64,000 nucleotides of DNA from Erwinia pyrifoliae DSM 12163 (GTDB lineage Bacteria > Pseudomonadota > Gammaproteobacteria > Enterobacterales > Enterobacteriaceae): positions 2,540,916 to 2,604,915 of the forward strand of contig NC_017390.1 of NCBI RefSeq assembly GCF_000026985.1. Reading direction: 5' to 3'. A model generated the notes under the pieces. That model searched no databases, was not told the origin of the DNA, and saw nothing but the letters and a program-made list of their open reading frames with translations. The position numbers were made by a program, and so were the translations under genes. This document shows positions 12,390-21,885 of this stretch, one piece after another (within the stretch, counting starts at the first letter, position 1; the number at the start of each line of letters is the position of its first letter).

Positions 12390-12615
12390 CTTTGCCTCTG
12401 CTATCCCTTTTATATTGAGAATGGTTGGCCGGAACGACGTGGTCAAGCCGGGCGAAAAAAACAGGCGATATCGCGCTTTAACATCGTTGAGCCAAGCCCG
12501 CTCGGGAAACAGCTTATTACACTCACCCTGCCCCGGTTGCGCTGACGTAAACTATGCTTGTGCTGCAAATCCTCCCTTCCGGCTGAAGGATATTGCCTTA
12601 ACTCAGGAGAAAAGC

Positions 12616-14337
12616 ATGAAGCAAACCGTTGCGGCACTGGTGGCAAAAACGCTGGAAAGTGCTGGCGTTAAACGCATCTGGGGGGTTACCGGTGATTCAC
12701 TGAACGGCCTCAGCGACAGCCTGAACCAAATGGGCACCATTGCGTGGATGCCCACCCGCCATGAAGAGGTGGCCGCTTTCGCCGCCGGCGCAGAAGCGCA
12801 TCTGACCGGCGAACTGGCGGTATGCGCCGGTTCCTGTGGGCCGGGTAATCTTCACCTGATTAACGGACTGTTTGATTGCCACCGCAACCATGTGCCGGTA
12901 CTGGCCATCGCGGCGCATATCCCTTCAAGCGAAATCGGCAGTAACTATTTTCAGGAAACACACCCTCAGGAACTGTTTCGTGAGTGCAGCCACTATTGTG
13001 AAATGGTTTCCAGTGCGGAGCAGCTGCCTCAGGTACTGGGTATCGCCATGCGTAAGGCCATCCTGAATCGTGGCGTGTCGGTGGTGGTGCTGCCCGGGGA
13101 TGTCGCGCTCCAGCCTACCCCTGAAAGCGCGACTTCAGACTGGTATCCGCCCCGCCTACCCCAGGTGCAGCCCATCCCCGCCGAACTGGCAAAACTGGCA
13201 GCGGCGCTGAATCAGGCCGAAAATATCACCCTGCTGTGCGGCAGCGGCTGCGCCGGCGCGCACGCCGAGGTGGTTAAACTGGCTGAAACCCTGAAAGCGC
13301 CCATCGTGCACGCGCTGCGTGGTAAAGAACATATCGAATACGACAATCCCTATGACGTGGGGATGACCGGCCTGATCGGCTTCTCTTCCGGCTATCACGC
13401 GATGATGAACGCCGATACGCTGCTGGTACTCGGCAGCCAGTTTCCCTATCGTGCTTTTTATCCGCCGAAGGCGAAAATCATTCAGATTGATATCAATCCC
13501 GGCAGCATTGGCAGCCACAGCCGGGTCGATATGGCGCTGGTGGGCGATATTAAAACCACGCTCATTGCCCTGCTGCCCCAGCTGTCGGTAAAAACGGAAC
13601 GCACGTTTCTTGATAAAGCGCTGAAGCATTATATTGAGGCACGCAAAGATCTGGATGCGCTGGCCACCGCGAATGATAATCAGCCGATCCACCCGCAGTA
13701 TCTCGCACAGCAAATCAGTCAACATGCCAGTGAAGACGCCATTTTCACCTGCGATGTCGGTACGCCAACCGTCTGGGCGGCGCGCTATTTGAAGATGAAC
13801 GGTCAGCGTCGTCTGGTCGGCTCCTTCAGCCACGGATCGATGGCCAACGCTATGCCACAGGCGATTGGTGCCCAGGCGATTGACCCGCAGCGCCAGGTGA
13901 TTGCCCTGTGCGGCGACGGCGGTTTCAGCATGCTGATGGGGGACTTCCTGTCACTGGCGCAGCTCCAGCTGCCGGTGAAAATTGTGATATTTAACAACAG
14001 TGTGCTGGGTTTTGTCGCCATGGAGATGAAAGCGGGTGGCTACCTGACCGATGGCACCGAGCTGGATAACCCCAATTTCGCCGCCATTGCCAACGCCTGT
14101 GGGGTGAAAGGCATTCGTGTGGAACAGGCATCCCGGCTGGATGAAGCGCTGCGCGAGGCGTTGGCTCACGACGGTCCGGCGCTGGTTGATGTCGTCACCG
14201 CCAGCGAAGAGCTGGCCATGCCGCCGCAGATAAAGCTGGAACAGGCTAAGGGCTTCAGCCTGTATATGCTGCGGGCGATAATTAGCGGCCGTGGCAATGA
14301 AGTGGTTGATCTGGCTAAAACCAACTGGCTGCGCTAA
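12616..14337 (+). CDS. poxB: Pyruvate dehydrogenase (quinone) PoxB
   Basis: Peripheral membrane flavoenzyme that decarboxylates pyruvate to acetate and CO2 and passes electrons to ubiquinone. 573 residues (E. coli 572). The N-terminal pyrimidine domain carries the TPP glutamate in [11 protein letters not shown]; the C-terminal TPP domain shows [15 protein letters not shown] with FNNSVLGF, the GDG-NN thiamine motif. The C-terminal tail, [16 protein letters not shown], corresponds to the lipid-binding activation peptide. The start at 12616 follows CAGGAG; a longer in-frame extension has no homology. In E. coli it is a stationary-phase sigma-S gene. Confidence 0.97.
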   Translation: MKQTVAALVAKTLESAGVKRIWGVTGDSLNGLSDSLNQMGTIAWMPTRHEEVAAFAAGAEAHLTGELAVCAGSCGPGNLHLINGLFDCHRNHVPVLAIAAHIPSSEIGSNYFQETHPQELFRECSHYCEMVSSAEQLPQVLGIAMRKAILNRGVSVVVLPGDVALQPTPESATSDWYPPRLPQVQPIPAELAKLAAALNQAENITLLCGSGCAGAHAEVVKLAETLKAPIVHALRGKEHIEYDNPYDVGMTGLIGFSSGYHAMMNADTLLVLGSQFPYRAFYPPKAKIIQIDINPGSIGSHSRVDMALVGDIKTTLIALLPQLSVKTERTFLDKALKHYIEARKDLDALATANDNQPIHPQYLAQQISQHASEDAIFTCDVGTPTVWAARYLKMNGQRRLVGSFSHGSMANAMPQAIGAQAIDPQRQVIALCGDGGFSMLMGDFLSLAQLQLPVKIVIFNNSVLGFVAMEMKAGGYLTDGTELDNPNFAAIANACGVKGIRVEQASRLDEALREALAHDGPALVDVVTASEELAMPPQIKLEQAKGFSLYMLRAIISGRGNEVVDLAKTNWLR

Positions 14338-14400
14338 AACGGTGACAGGCCATGTGACGGACGCTGCGGCGTCCGTTTCACAATGAACAGGAGAACAGAC

Positions 14401-15405
14401 GTGATTGATTTACGTAGTGATACCGTAACACGCCCGACAGCGGCCATGCTGGATGTCATGATGCGCGCTGAAACCGGCGACGACGTATACGGCGATGATC
14501 CCACGGTCAACCAGCTTGAAGCCGAAACCGCACGTCTGAGTGGTAAAGCGGCGGCGCTGTTCCTGCCAACCGGCACGCAAGCCAATCTGGTGGCGCTGCT
14601 GTGCCACTGTCAGCGTGGTGAGGAGTATATTGTCGGCCAGCTGGCGCATAACTATAAGTATGAAGCGGGCGGCGCAGCGGTACTGGGCAGCATCCAGCCC
14701 CAGCCCATCCTCGCCGACGACGACGGTACGCTGCCGCTGGACGTGGTGGCGCAGTTTATCAAGCCTGACGAGATCCACTTTGCCATTACCCGCCTGCTGA
14801 GTCTGGAAAACACGCATAACGGCAAGGTGCTGCCGATGGACTATTTGCAACAGGCGTGGGATTTCACCCGTGAGCATCAGCTGGCGTTGCATATCGACGG
14901 CGCACGCATTTTTAATGCTGCGGTGGCGCTCGGTGTACCGCTCGAAACGCTGGCGCGCTGCTGCGATACGCTCACTGTCTGCCTGTCGAAAGGTTTGGGT
15001 ACCCCGGTTGGCTCCATGCTTTGCGGCAGTGAGGCGTTTATTCAGCGGGCGCGCCGCTGGCGCAAAATGACCGGCGGTGGGCTGCGTCAGGCGGGCATTC
15101 TGGCGGCAGCGGGGCTGTATGCGTTACGTCATAACGTTGCGCGACTGAAGGACGACCATGATAACGCCGCCTGGCTGGCTGGCGCGCTGCGAGACATTGG
15201 CGTTGATATCATCAGTCAGGATACCAATATGGTGTTTCTGCGTCTGCCGCCAGCACAGATCGCTCCACTGGGGGCGTGGATGCGCGAGCGTGATATTCTG
15301 CTCAGTCCCGGCGCGGTGACGCGTCTGGTAACGCATATCGACGTAAACCGGGCGGCGCTGCAAACCCTGGTCGACGCGTGGCGGGCGTTTTCAGCCGCCG
15401 GCTAA
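14401..15405 (+). CDS. ltaE: Low-specificity L-threonine aldolase LtaE
   Basis: PLP enzyme that splits L-threonine and L-allo-threonine to glycine and acetaldehyde. 334 residues (E. coli 333). Fold-type I aldolase blocks are intact: DLRSDTVTRPT at the N-terminus, YGDDPTVN, PTGTQANLVAL, the aspartate in LHIDGARIFNA, and the PLP lysine in CLSKGLGTPVGS (near residue 200). GTG at 14401 is taken as the start: AGGAG precedes it by 7 bp and it gives the family N-terminus, whereas the ATG at 14383 lies upstream of that ribosome site. It follows poxB by about 60 bp and may share its transcript. Confidence 0.96.
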   Translation: MIDLRSDTVTRPTAAMLDVMMRAETGDDVYGDDPTVNQLEAETARLSGKAAALFLPTGTQANLVALLCHCQRGEEYIVGQLAHNYKYEAGGAAVLGSIQPQPILADDDGTLPLDVVAQFIKPDEIHFAITRLLSLENTHNGKVLPMDYLQQAWDFTREHQLALHIDGARIFNAAVALGVPLETLARCCDTLTVCLSKGLGTPVGSMLCGSEAFIQRARRWRKMTGGGLRQAGILAAAGLYALRHNVARLKDDHDNAAWLAGALRDIGVDIISQDTNMVFLRLPPAQIAPLGAWMRERDILLSPGAVTRLVTHIDVNRAALQTLVDAWRAFSAAG

Positions 15406-15408
15406 TGG

Positions 15409-16251
15409 CTACTGCGCACCGTATTTTTCGAGCAGCGCGGCGGCGATAGCCTCTGTTTCCGCATCGGCGATGCCACGGTAGTCTGAGGGGCGGAAATGCA
15501 TCTGAAATGCCGCGATCAGCGCCTGCAGCTGATACGGCATCATCTTGCCCGGCACGTCATAGCCGTAGCTCGCCAGCAGGCCAAGCAGTTTCGTTTTGTC
15601 TACCCGCTGGCTGGCGGGCCGCCCGGCCAGATAATACGCCACGCGGTCATCATCTGGCCACGCACCCACGCCCTGCCCGGCCAGCCAACGCCACGGAAAT
15701 AGCGGGCCGGGATCCTGCTTACGCAGCGGGGCGATATCGCTGTGCGCCACCACGTCCTGCGGGCTGATAGCGTAACGCTGGACGATATCACGCATCAGCG
15801 GCAGCAGCGCGGCCATTTGGGCAGCAGGGAAAGGAGCCCAGCTCACGCCGGAGTCGGTGCGGTGCCAGCCGGGGTTCTCCAGCTCAATACCAATCGAGGT
15901 ATCGTTGAGCCGGGTGGCTCCGCGCCAGAAGCTGATCCCGGCGTGCCAGGCCAGCATCGACTCCGGCACCAGCCGCCACACCAGCGGTTGACCGTCATAT
16001 TTTGGCGGCGCGGCGGGAAGCAAATAGTGCGCGCTGACGCTGCGGTCGGTCAGCACGTTAAGCGAACGCGGGAAATCACCGGCCGTATAATGAATAACCA
16101 GCACCTTGATGCGCGGGCGCGCACCGTAAGCTTCCTCGCGGGTATCGACCATATAGCCCTGATGCGGCTGCAGCCCCTGCGGCGTTATCGAGGTATAAAG
16201 AGAGATTGCCAGCAGAACCCACAATGGGCGTATGACGGACAGAGGTCGCAT
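15409..16251 (-). CDS. amiD: N-acetylmuramoyl-L-alanine amidase AmiD, without lipobox
   Basis: Zinc amidase of the Amidase_2 family that cleaves the MurNAc-L-Ala bond of muropeptides, including anhydro forms. 280 residues: N-terminal hydrophobic segment (about 8-20), catalytic domain with zinc histidines in VLVIHYTAG and VVAHSDIAP and the glutamate in IGIELENPGW, then a C-terminal peptidoglycan-binding helix bundle. The E. coli enzyme is an outer-membrane lipoprotein, but here the first 40 residues contain no cysteine, so lipidation is impossible from this start. The ATG shares one base with the ybjQ stop (TGATG), so the two are translationally coupled. Confidence 0.92.
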   Translation of the reverse strand: MRPLSVIRPLWVLLAISLYTSITPQGLQPHQGYMVDTREEAYGARPRIKVLVIHYTAGDFPRSLNVLTDRSVSAHYLLPAAPPKYDGQPLVWRLVPESMLAWHAGISFWRGATRLNDTSIGIELENPGWHRTDSGVSWAPFPAAQMAALLPLMRDIVQRYAISPQDVVAHSDIAPLRKQDPGPLFPWRWLAGQGVGAWPDDDRVAYYLAGRPASQRVDKTKLLGLLASYGYDVPGKMMPYQLQALIAAFQMHFRPSDYRGIADAETEAIAAALLEKYGAQ

Positions 16252-16574
16252 CAGTTACGGAGTTTCACCGCAGTACCGCTAACGCTGACCATCAGCATAC
16301 TGCTGTCTTTGCCGACTGTTTCATAGTCTATATCAATCCCCACCACCGCATCCGCGCCCAGCGCGTTTGCCTGCTCTTCCAGCTCGGCAAACGCAATTTG
16401 GCGCGCTTTACGCAGCTCTTTTTCGTAAGCGCCAGAGCGCCCGCCGACGATATCGCGGATGCCGGCAAAAAAGTCGCGGAAGATATTTGCGCCGAGGATC
16501 GCCTCACCGGTCACCACGCCACAGTATTCGCTAATCGGCTGGTCTTCCAGCGTGGGGGTTGTGGAAAATTTCAT
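16251..16574 (-). CDS. ybjQ: YbjQ/UPF0145 family protein
   Basis: A 107-residue cytoplasmic protein of the YbjQ (UPF0145, DUF74) family, which forms pentameric rings. Function unknown. Family blocks include [31 protein letters not shown] and [16 protein letters not shown]. The start [12 protein letters not shown] at 16574 follows GGAG; six further upstream codons are unsupported. It is the first gene of a ybjQ-amiD pair as in E. coli. Confidence 0.94.
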   Translation of the reverse strand: MKFSTTPTLEDQPISEYCGVVTGEAILGANIFRDFFAGIRDIVGGRSGAYEKELRKARQIAFAELEEQANALGADAVVGIDIDYETVGKDSSMLMVSVSGTAVKLRN

Positions 16575-16674
16575 GTTGCTCTCCTTGATCAAAATGGCTT
16601 TCGCTTTCGGGGTTAAACGGAGTGGCTATACTCAATGATAAAGCACCCCCGCTGATAACAATAAGGAAATCACC

Positions 16675-17205
16675 ATGAAATACCCGCCTTTCGCCGCCGT
16701 GATCCCTGTGGCTCTGCTACTCAGTGCCTGTTCCACCGTCGAGCCTGCCTGGAAAGATACCGGCACACGCCTTGGTTCCTGCGTCGATGGCGGCCCCGAT
16801 AGCGTGGCGCAGCAGTTTTACGATCTGCGTGCGCAGCAGCCATCAAATGGCGTGCCTGATGCGCAGCTGCTGGCAAAATACCGCCCTTATCTTAGCGACA
16901 AATTGTATCAGTCGCTGATTGACGTACAGCGCCAAACGCAAAAAAGCGCCATACTGAGCGGTGATATTTTCTCCAGCGCCAGCGAGGGCGCAAGCCACGC
17001 CAGCGTTGCCGATGCCTCGACCATTCCCAACCGCGATGCCCGCAACATTCCACTGCGCGTCACACTGGCACAGGGTAATCGTGAATGGCAGGATGAAGTA
17101 TTAATGGTACGCGAAGGAGCCTGCTGGACGGTGGATGACGTGCGTTACCTTGGGCATAACCCACATTTGGGCAGCGGTTCCCTCTATCAACTGCTGTCAA
17201 AATAA
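16675..17205 (+). CDS. ybjP: Lipoprotein YbjP
   Basis: A 176-residue predicted lipoprotein. The signal peptide ends in the lipobox LLSAC with the lipidated cysteine at residue 19; Ser at +2 predicts outer-membrane sorting. The rest is soluble and contains DUF3828-like blocks such as DSVAQQFYDLRAQQ, LLAKYRPYLSDKL and EGACWTVDDVRYLG. No function is known. It lies just upstream of the art operon, as in E. coli, and a GC-rich hairpin without T-run follows. Confidence 0.9.
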   Translation: MKYPPFAAVIPVALLLSACSTVEPAWKDTGTRLGSCVDGGPDSVAQQFYDLRAQQPSNGVPDAQLLAKYRPYLSDKLYQSLIDVQRQTQKSAILSGDIFSSASEGASHASVADASTIPNRDARNIPLRVTLAQGNREWQDEVLMVREGACWTVDDVRYLGHNPHLGSGSLYQLLSK

Positions 17206-17216
17206 GGTTTCACTGC

Positions 17217-17237
17217 GCGCCCCGCCCTGTGGGGCGC
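17217..17237. terminator. Hairpin between ybjP and artP
   Basis: GCGCCCC (17217-17223) pairs with GGGGCGC (17231-17237). No T-run follows, so termination would be weak or factor-dependent. Confidence 0.5.
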
Positions 17238-17407
17238 ACGGTTGCATAATATTGACAGGCTAACAGGCCAGATAAGCGTGCAAAGCGATATGATGTGCTG
17301 ACATTTGCCACTTATGCGAGCAGAAATAAATTTTAACGCACAATGATTGCATAACTATTCTGTCGGCGTTAAGATTTGCGCCATCAATTGCTATTCACTT
17401 TTTGCGC

Positions 17408-18136
17408 ATGAGTATTCAACTAAACGCTATCAACTGCTTCTACGGCGCCCACCAGGCGCTGTTTGACATTCAGCTAACTTGCCCGGAGGGCGAGACGCTG
17501 GTTTTGCTTGGGCCAAGCGGTGCCGGTAAAAGTTCACTTCTGCGCGTGTTAAACCTGCTGGAAATGCCGCGTTCGGGTACGCTTTCGATCGCCGGAAACA
17601 ACTTTGACTTCAGCAAACCTCCTGCTGACAGCGCCATTCGCGAACTGCGTCAAAATGTCGGCATGGTGTTCCAACAATATCATCTCTGGCCGCATCTGAC
17701 CGTCACACAAAATCTGACGGAAGCCCCGTGTCGCGTGCTCGGTTTGAGCAAAGAGCAGGCGCATGAGCGGGCGAAAAAACTGATCGAACGCCTGCGCCTG
17801 ACCCCGTTCGCCGACCGTTATCCGCTGCATCTGTCGGGGGGTCAACAGCAGCGCGTAGCCATTGCCCGGGCGCTAATGATGGAGCCAGCCGTGCTGCTGT
17901 TCGACGAACCGACTGCCGCACTCGACCCTGAAATTACTGCGCAAATCGTCAGCATTATTCACGAGCTGGCGCAGACAAAGATCACCCAGGTTATCGTCAC
18001 CCATGAAGTTGAAGTGGCGCGTAAGACCGCCAGCCGCGTGGTATACATGGAAAACGGTTACATCGTGGAACAGGGTGATGACCGCAGCTTTAACCAGCCG
18101 CAAACCGAGGCGTTTGCACATTATCTATCGCACTGA
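17408..18136 (+). CDS. artP: Arginine ABC transporter ATPase ArtP
   Basis: Cytoplasmic ATPase of the arginine importer. The 242 residues match E. coli ArtP in length. Walker [10 protein letters not shown] (about 35-43), Q-loop [11 protein letters not shown], signature [15 protein letters not shown], Walker [15 protein letters not shown] and the H-loop VTHEVEVA are all present. The start at 17408 gives the E. coli N-terminus [18 protein letters not shown]; two upstream codons from a TTG are open but unsupported. First gene of artPIQM. Confidence 0.97.
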   Translation: MSIQLNAINCFYGAHQALFDIQLTCPEGETLVLLGPSGAGKSSLLRVLNLLEMPRSGTLSIAGNNFDFSKPPADSAIRELRQNVGMVFQQYHLWPHLTVTQNLTEAPCRVLGLSKEQAHERAKKLIERLRLTPFADRYPLHLSGGQQQRVAIARALMMEPAVLLFDEPTAALDPEITAQIVSIIHELAQTKITQVIVTHEVEVARKTASRVVYMENGYIVEQGDDRSFNQPQTEAFAHYLSH

Positions 18137-18151
18137 TTGCAGGATATAACG

Positions 18152-18883
18152 ATGAAAAAGATTGTCATTGCCGCACTGCTCGCGGGATTCAGCCTGAGCG
18201 CCAGCGCCAGCCAGACCATCCGTTTTGCTGCTGAAGCTTCTTATCCGCCGTTCGAGTTCATTGATGCCAACAACAAAATTCAGGGCTTTGATGTCGATCT
18301 GGCAAACGCACTGTGCCGCGAAATCGATGCCGACTGTACCTTTACCAACCAGGCCTTTGACAGCCTGATCCCCAGCCTGAAATTCCGTCGCTTCGATGCG
18401 GTGATGTCGGGAATGGATATCACCCCCGAGCGCGAAAAACAGGTGCTGTTTACCCAAGCCTATTATGATAACTCTGCCCTGTTTATCACCCAGAAAGGCA
18501 AAGTGACCAGCGTGGATGCGCTGAAAGGCAAGCGCGTCGGGGTACAGAATGGCACCACGCATCAGAAGTACATTGCCGAGAAACTGCCGGACGTCAAAGT
18601 GGTGCCTTATGACAGCTACCAGAATGCTATCCTCGATTTGAAAAATGGCCGTATCGATGCCGTGTTTGGCGACACAGCAGTGGTCAACGAGTGGCTGAAG
18701 AATAACCCGGAGCTGGCACCGCTCGGTGACAAGGTGACCGACAAAACCTACTTTGGTAGCGGCCTCGGCATCGCCGTAAGCCAGAGCAACAGCGAGCTGC
18801 AGGGTAAACTCAACGCGGCGCTGGACAAAGTCAAAGCCAACGGTAGCTACAAAGCTATCTACAGTAAGTGGTTTCAGCAGTAA
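18152..18883 (+). CDS. artI: Periplasmic amino-acid-binding protein ArtI
   Basis: Cluster-3 solute-binding protein of the Art importer. 243 residues with a signal peptide cleaved after about residue 19 (SASASQ). The binding domain begins TIRFAAEASYPPFEF, the family signature, and includes RRFDAVMSGMDITPER, which forms the amino-acid carboxylate site. E. coli ArtI does not bind arginine strongly and its ligand is uncertain, so the name does not fix the substrate. The start at 18152 follows a GGATATAACG spacer and is set by the signal peptide. Confidence 0.96.
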   Translation: MKKIVIAALLAGFSLSASASQTIRFAAEASYPPFEFIDANNKIQGFDVDLANALCREIDADCTFTNQAFDSLIPSLKFRRFDAVMSGMDITPEREKQVLFTQAYYDNSALFITQKGKVTSVDALKGKRVGVQNGTTHQKYIAEKLPDVKVVPYDSYQNAILDLKNGRIDAVFGDTAVVNEWLKNNPELAPLGDKVTDKTYFGSGLGIAVSQSNSELQGKLNAALDKVKANGSYKAIYSKWFQQ

Positions 18884-18886
18884 TCA

Positions 18887-19603
18887 ATGAACGAATTCTA
18901 TACTCTTGCCAGCGCCGCCGGGATGACCGTCGGACTGGCCGTCTGCGCCCTGATCGCCGGATTATTCATGGCGATGGTGTTTGCCGTTTGGGAATCTGCC
19001 CGCTGGCGCGCGCTGGCGTGGCTTGGTACCGGGCTGGTCACGCTGTTTCGTGCTTTACCGGAAATCCTCGTGGTGCTGTTTATCTATTTTGGCGCCTCGC
19101 AGCTGCTACTGATCCTGTCGGATGGTTTTACCATCAATCTGGCTTTCGTGCAGATCCCGGTTCAGGTCAGCATCGAGAATTTTGACGTCAGTCCCTTCCT
19201 CTGCGGAGTGATTGCCCTGGCGATCCTCTACTCTTCCTATGCATCGCAAACTCTGCGCGGCGCGCTGCAGGCTGTCCCGCTGGGGCAATGGGAGTCTGGC
19301 CAGGCGTTAGGAATGAAAAAATCTGCTGTCTTCTTGCGCCTGATCGTGCCGCAGATGTGGCGACATGCGTTGCCGGGGCTGGGCAACCAGTGGCTGGTGT
19401 TACTGAAAGACACGGCTCTGGTGTCATTGATCAGCGTTAACGACATTATGCTGCAAACCAAAAGCATCGCCACGCGTACCCAGGAGCCTTTTACCTGGTA
19501 TGTGATTGCTGCGGCTATCTACCTTGTGATCACGCTGTTCAGCCAGCAGGTGCTGAAACGCATTGAACTACGCGCTACACGCTTTGAGCGGGGAGATACC
19601 TGA
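18887..19603 (+). CDS. artQ: Arginine ABC transporter permease ArtQ
   Basis: Inner-membrane permease of the HisM/GlnP type, 238 residues with about five transmembrane helices. The EAA-loop that contacts ArtP is visible as [20 protein letters not shown]. It starts 3 bp after artI and its stop overlaps the artM start (TGATG), so the operon is tightly coupled. Confidence 0.96.
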   Translation: MNEFYTLASAAGMTVGLAVCALIAGLFMAMVFAVWESARWRALAWLGTGLVTLFRALPEILVVLFIYFGASQLLLILSDGFTINLAFVQIPVQVSIENFDVSPFLCGVIALAILYSSYASQTLRGALQAVPLGQWESGQALGMKKSAVFLRLIVPQMWRHALPGLGNQWLVLLKDTALVSLISVNDIMLQTKSIATRTQEPFTWYVIAAAIYLVITLFSQQVLKRIELRATRFERGDT

Positions 19604-20274
19604 TGTTGAGCTATTTTCCCGAACTGCTGAAGGGCCTGAACACCAGCCTGTCGCTAACCGTGGCGTCGCTGCTGCTGGCCCTGGTGCTGGCGCTGGTTTT
19701 CACCGTGGTGCTGGCGTTGAAAGTGCCGGTGCTCAGCATGCTGACCCGGGGTTATATCACCCTGTTTACCGGTACTCCGCTGCTGGTTCAGATTTTCCTG
19801 ATCTACTACGGGCCGGGCCAGTTCCCGTCTGTCCAGAATATATCATGGCTATGGAGCCTGCTGTCACAACCGTGGCTGTGCGCGCTGTTAGCGCTGTCAC
19901 TTAATAGTGCCGCCTACACCACGTTACTGTTCCACGGTGCGGTACGCGCCATCCCCTCCGGGCAGTGGCAGGCCTGTGCCGCACTAGGGATGGATCGCAA
20001 AGACCAGCTGCGCATTCTGCTGCCCTATGCTTTTAAACGTGCGCTTTCCTCCTATTCCAACGAGGTGGTGCTGGTGTTTAAAAGCACATCACTGGCCTAT
20101 ACCATCACGCTGATGGAGGTGATGGGCCACGGGCAGCTGCTGTACGGGCGCACCTACGACATCGGCGTATTTGCCGCCGCTGGCGTGATTTATCTGTGCG
20201 TCAACGGCTTGCTGACCCTGTTGATGCGCCTGATTGAACGACGGGCGCTGGCCTTTGAACGGCGCAACGGATAA
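19603..20274 (+). CDS. artM: Arginine ABC transporter permease ArtM
   Basis: Second permease of the Art importer, 223 residues. The N-terminal permease signature LKGLNTSLSLTVASLLLAL and the EAA loop SGQWQACAALGMDRKDQLRI are present. It forms the membrane channel with ArtQ. Last gene of artPIQM; a GC-rich hairpin follows and artJ is then expressed from its own region. Confidence 0.96.
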   Translation: MLSYFPELLKGLNTSLSLTVASLLLALVLALVFTVVLALKVPVLSMLTRGYITLFTGTPLLVQIFLIYYGPGQFPSVQNISWLWSLLSQPWLCALLALSLNSAAYTTLLFHGAVRAIPSGQWQACAALGMDRKDQLRILLPYAFKRALSSYSNEVVLVFKSTSLAYTITLMEVMGHGQLLYGRTYDIGVFAAAGVIYLCVNGLLTLLMRLIERRALAFERRNG

Positions 20275-20282
20275 ATGCTGAC

Positions 20283-20307
20283 GGCGGGCTATAGCAAACG
20301 GCCCGCC
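20283..20307. terminator. Hairpin after artM
   Basis: GGCGGGC (20283-20289) pairs with GCCCGCC (20301-20307). No T-run follows, so this may be an mRNA-stabilising or weak termination hairpin before artJ. Confidence 0.5.
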
Positions 20308-20404
20308 ATCGACAGATCGCTTCTTTAACCATTTCAACAAACTATGGCTAAGGCCATTTGCCGACGCCTCTGTGGGAACAATAAGAAAGTAAGGAACAGA
20401 AAAG

Positions 20405-21136
20405 ATGAAAAAAATCGTTCTGGCGGCCCTGCTCGCCAGCGTTGCCTTTGCTACCCAGGCCGCAGAGAAGATTCGTTTTGCCTCGTCGGCAACCTACCCG
20501 CCTTTCGAATCCCTTAACGGCGAAAATCAGATCGTCGGCTTCGATATCGACCTGGCTAACGCCCTGTGCGCGCAGATGAAAGCGGAGTGCAGCTTTAGCA
20601 ATAATCCGTTCGACAGCCTGGTACCCGCGTTGAAATTCCGCCGCTATGACGCGGTAATATCCGGCATGGATATCACCACAGAGCGCAGCAAGCAGGTGAG
20701 TTTCACCCAGCCTTATTATGCCAATTCAGCCATCGTCATTGCGCAGAAAGGCAAATTCAGCACTATTGCACAGCTGAAAGGGAAACGTGTCGGAGTTGAA
20801 AACGGCACAACGCATCAGAAGTATCTGCAGGGAAAACATCCGGAGATGATCACTGTCGCCTATGACAGTTATCAAAATGCCATTCTCGACCTGAAAAATG
20901 GCCGGCTGGAGGGCATTCTGGGAGATAGCGCGGTGGTAGGTGGCTGGTTGAAAACCAATGCGAATCTGGCGACCGTAGGTGAGCACATTACCGACAGCGA
21001 TTTCTTCGGCACCGGCGTCGGCATTGCGGTGCGCAAAGACAATCAGGCTCTGCTAAAGCAATTTAATGCGGCTATTGATGTGCTGAAAGCCAACGGTACT
21101 ATCGACAGGCTGGATCGGCGCTGGTTCACGCGGTAA
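20405..21136 (+). CDS. artJ: Periplasmic arginine-binding protein ArtJ
   Basis: High-affinity arginine-binding protein that feeds ArtPQM. 243 residues with a signal peptide ending AFATQAAE (cleavage near residue 19). The mature part begins KIRFASSATYPPFES and has RRYDAVISGMDITTER and NGTTHQKYLQGKH. It closely resembles ArtI 1.5 kb upstream, so the two are paralogues that probably arose by tandem duplication with later ligand divergence. AGGAACAG precedes the start. Confidence 0.96.
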   Translation: MKKIVLAALLASVAFATQAAEKIRFASSATYPPFESLNGENQIVGFDIDLANALCAQMKAECSFSNNPFDSLVPALKFRRYDAVISGMDITTERSKQVSFTQPYYANSAIVIAQKGKFSTIAQLKGKRVGVENGTTHQKYLQGKHPEMITVAYDSYQNAILDLKNGRLEGILGDSAVVGGWLKTNANLATVGEHITDSDFFGTGVGIAVRKDNQALLKQFNAAIDVLKANGTIDRLDRRWFTR

Positions 21137-21183
21137 CCGGCGGTGGGCGCGGCGGTAAGCGATGCTGCGCCCGATCGGTATAT

Positions 21184-21675
21184 TTAGCGCTCAGCCCGGC
21201 AGGTGAAAAAACGGCGGCTGCCAACAGGGACAAAAAGCAACAGCAGCACCAGCAAATCGGGTGATTTCTCCAGCAGCAGCGCGGGTATCAGCTGGCTGTC
21301 ATGTTCCCTGACAATGCTGAAAATCTCCGGGTAAATCCAGCCCATCGAGGCGAAAAACATATATAGCAACACCCCGGCCTGAATAGCGAGAAAGCCCCAA
21401 CGCCCCCAGTTATGTCCGCGCATCAGGGCAAGCGCGCAGCGGAGTTCCATTAACCACACCAGCTGACTGGCGATAAAAATCAACGTTGAACCCCAGGCCT
21501 GAGCACTGCGATGAATCAGGTTCAGCATCTCCTCATAGCCAAGTTCGTTAGCCAATAGCACAACGCCAAGGCAGCGAGTGGCAATTATTGAACTGCCGGC
21601 AACCCACACCGCGACCGGCATATGTCTCGCCCAGCGAAGCGAGGCCTTGTTTTCTCCAAAAATCGGTAACATCAC
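21184..21675 (-). CDS. ybjO: Inner membrane protein YbjO
   Basis: A 163-residue membrane protein with about four transmembrane helices (roughly residues 20-42, 60-80, 90-112, 138-152). It shares with E. coli YbjO the blocks IHRSAQAWGSTLIF, GYPELFSI-like YPEIFSIVREH and DLLVLLLLFVP followed by SRRFF. No function is known. Sequence drift from E. coli is greater than for its neighbours. Convergent with artJ and downstream of potFGHI, as in E. coli. Confidence 0.85.
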   Translation of the reverse strand: MMLPIFGENKASLRWARHMPVAVWVAGSSIIATRCLGVVLLANELGYEEMLNLIHRSAQAWGSTLIFIASQLVWLMELRCALALMRGHNWGRWGFLAIQAGVLLYMFFASMGWIYPEIFSIVREHDSQLIPALLLEKSPDLLVLLLLFVPVGSRRFFTCRAER

Positions 21676-21855
21676 TCCCTCCGTCCCTGCGCTTGCTGAT
21701 GGTGCAAAAGCGTTATATCAGCGCCAGGCCACCTGCTACCAATAAAAAAAGCGTTTCAGCTTTTAGCAGCACCGATAAATAAGTCTGTGTTGCACATTAT
21801 TCACCCACTTGCGGGCTGGCCTGGTGCCGGGCGAGTTTACCCGCCGATTATTAAA

Positions 21856-21877
21856 GGCGCTCGCTGTAGCGAGCGCC
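21856..21877 (-). terminator. Hairpin at end of the pot operon
   Basis: A perfect 9-bp stem, GGCGCTCGC with GCGAGCGCC, around TGTA. It lies 9 bp after the potI stop. The following minus-strand bases are only moderately T-rich (TTTAATAAT). Confidence 0.7.
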
Positions 21878-21885
21878 CCGTAGGC

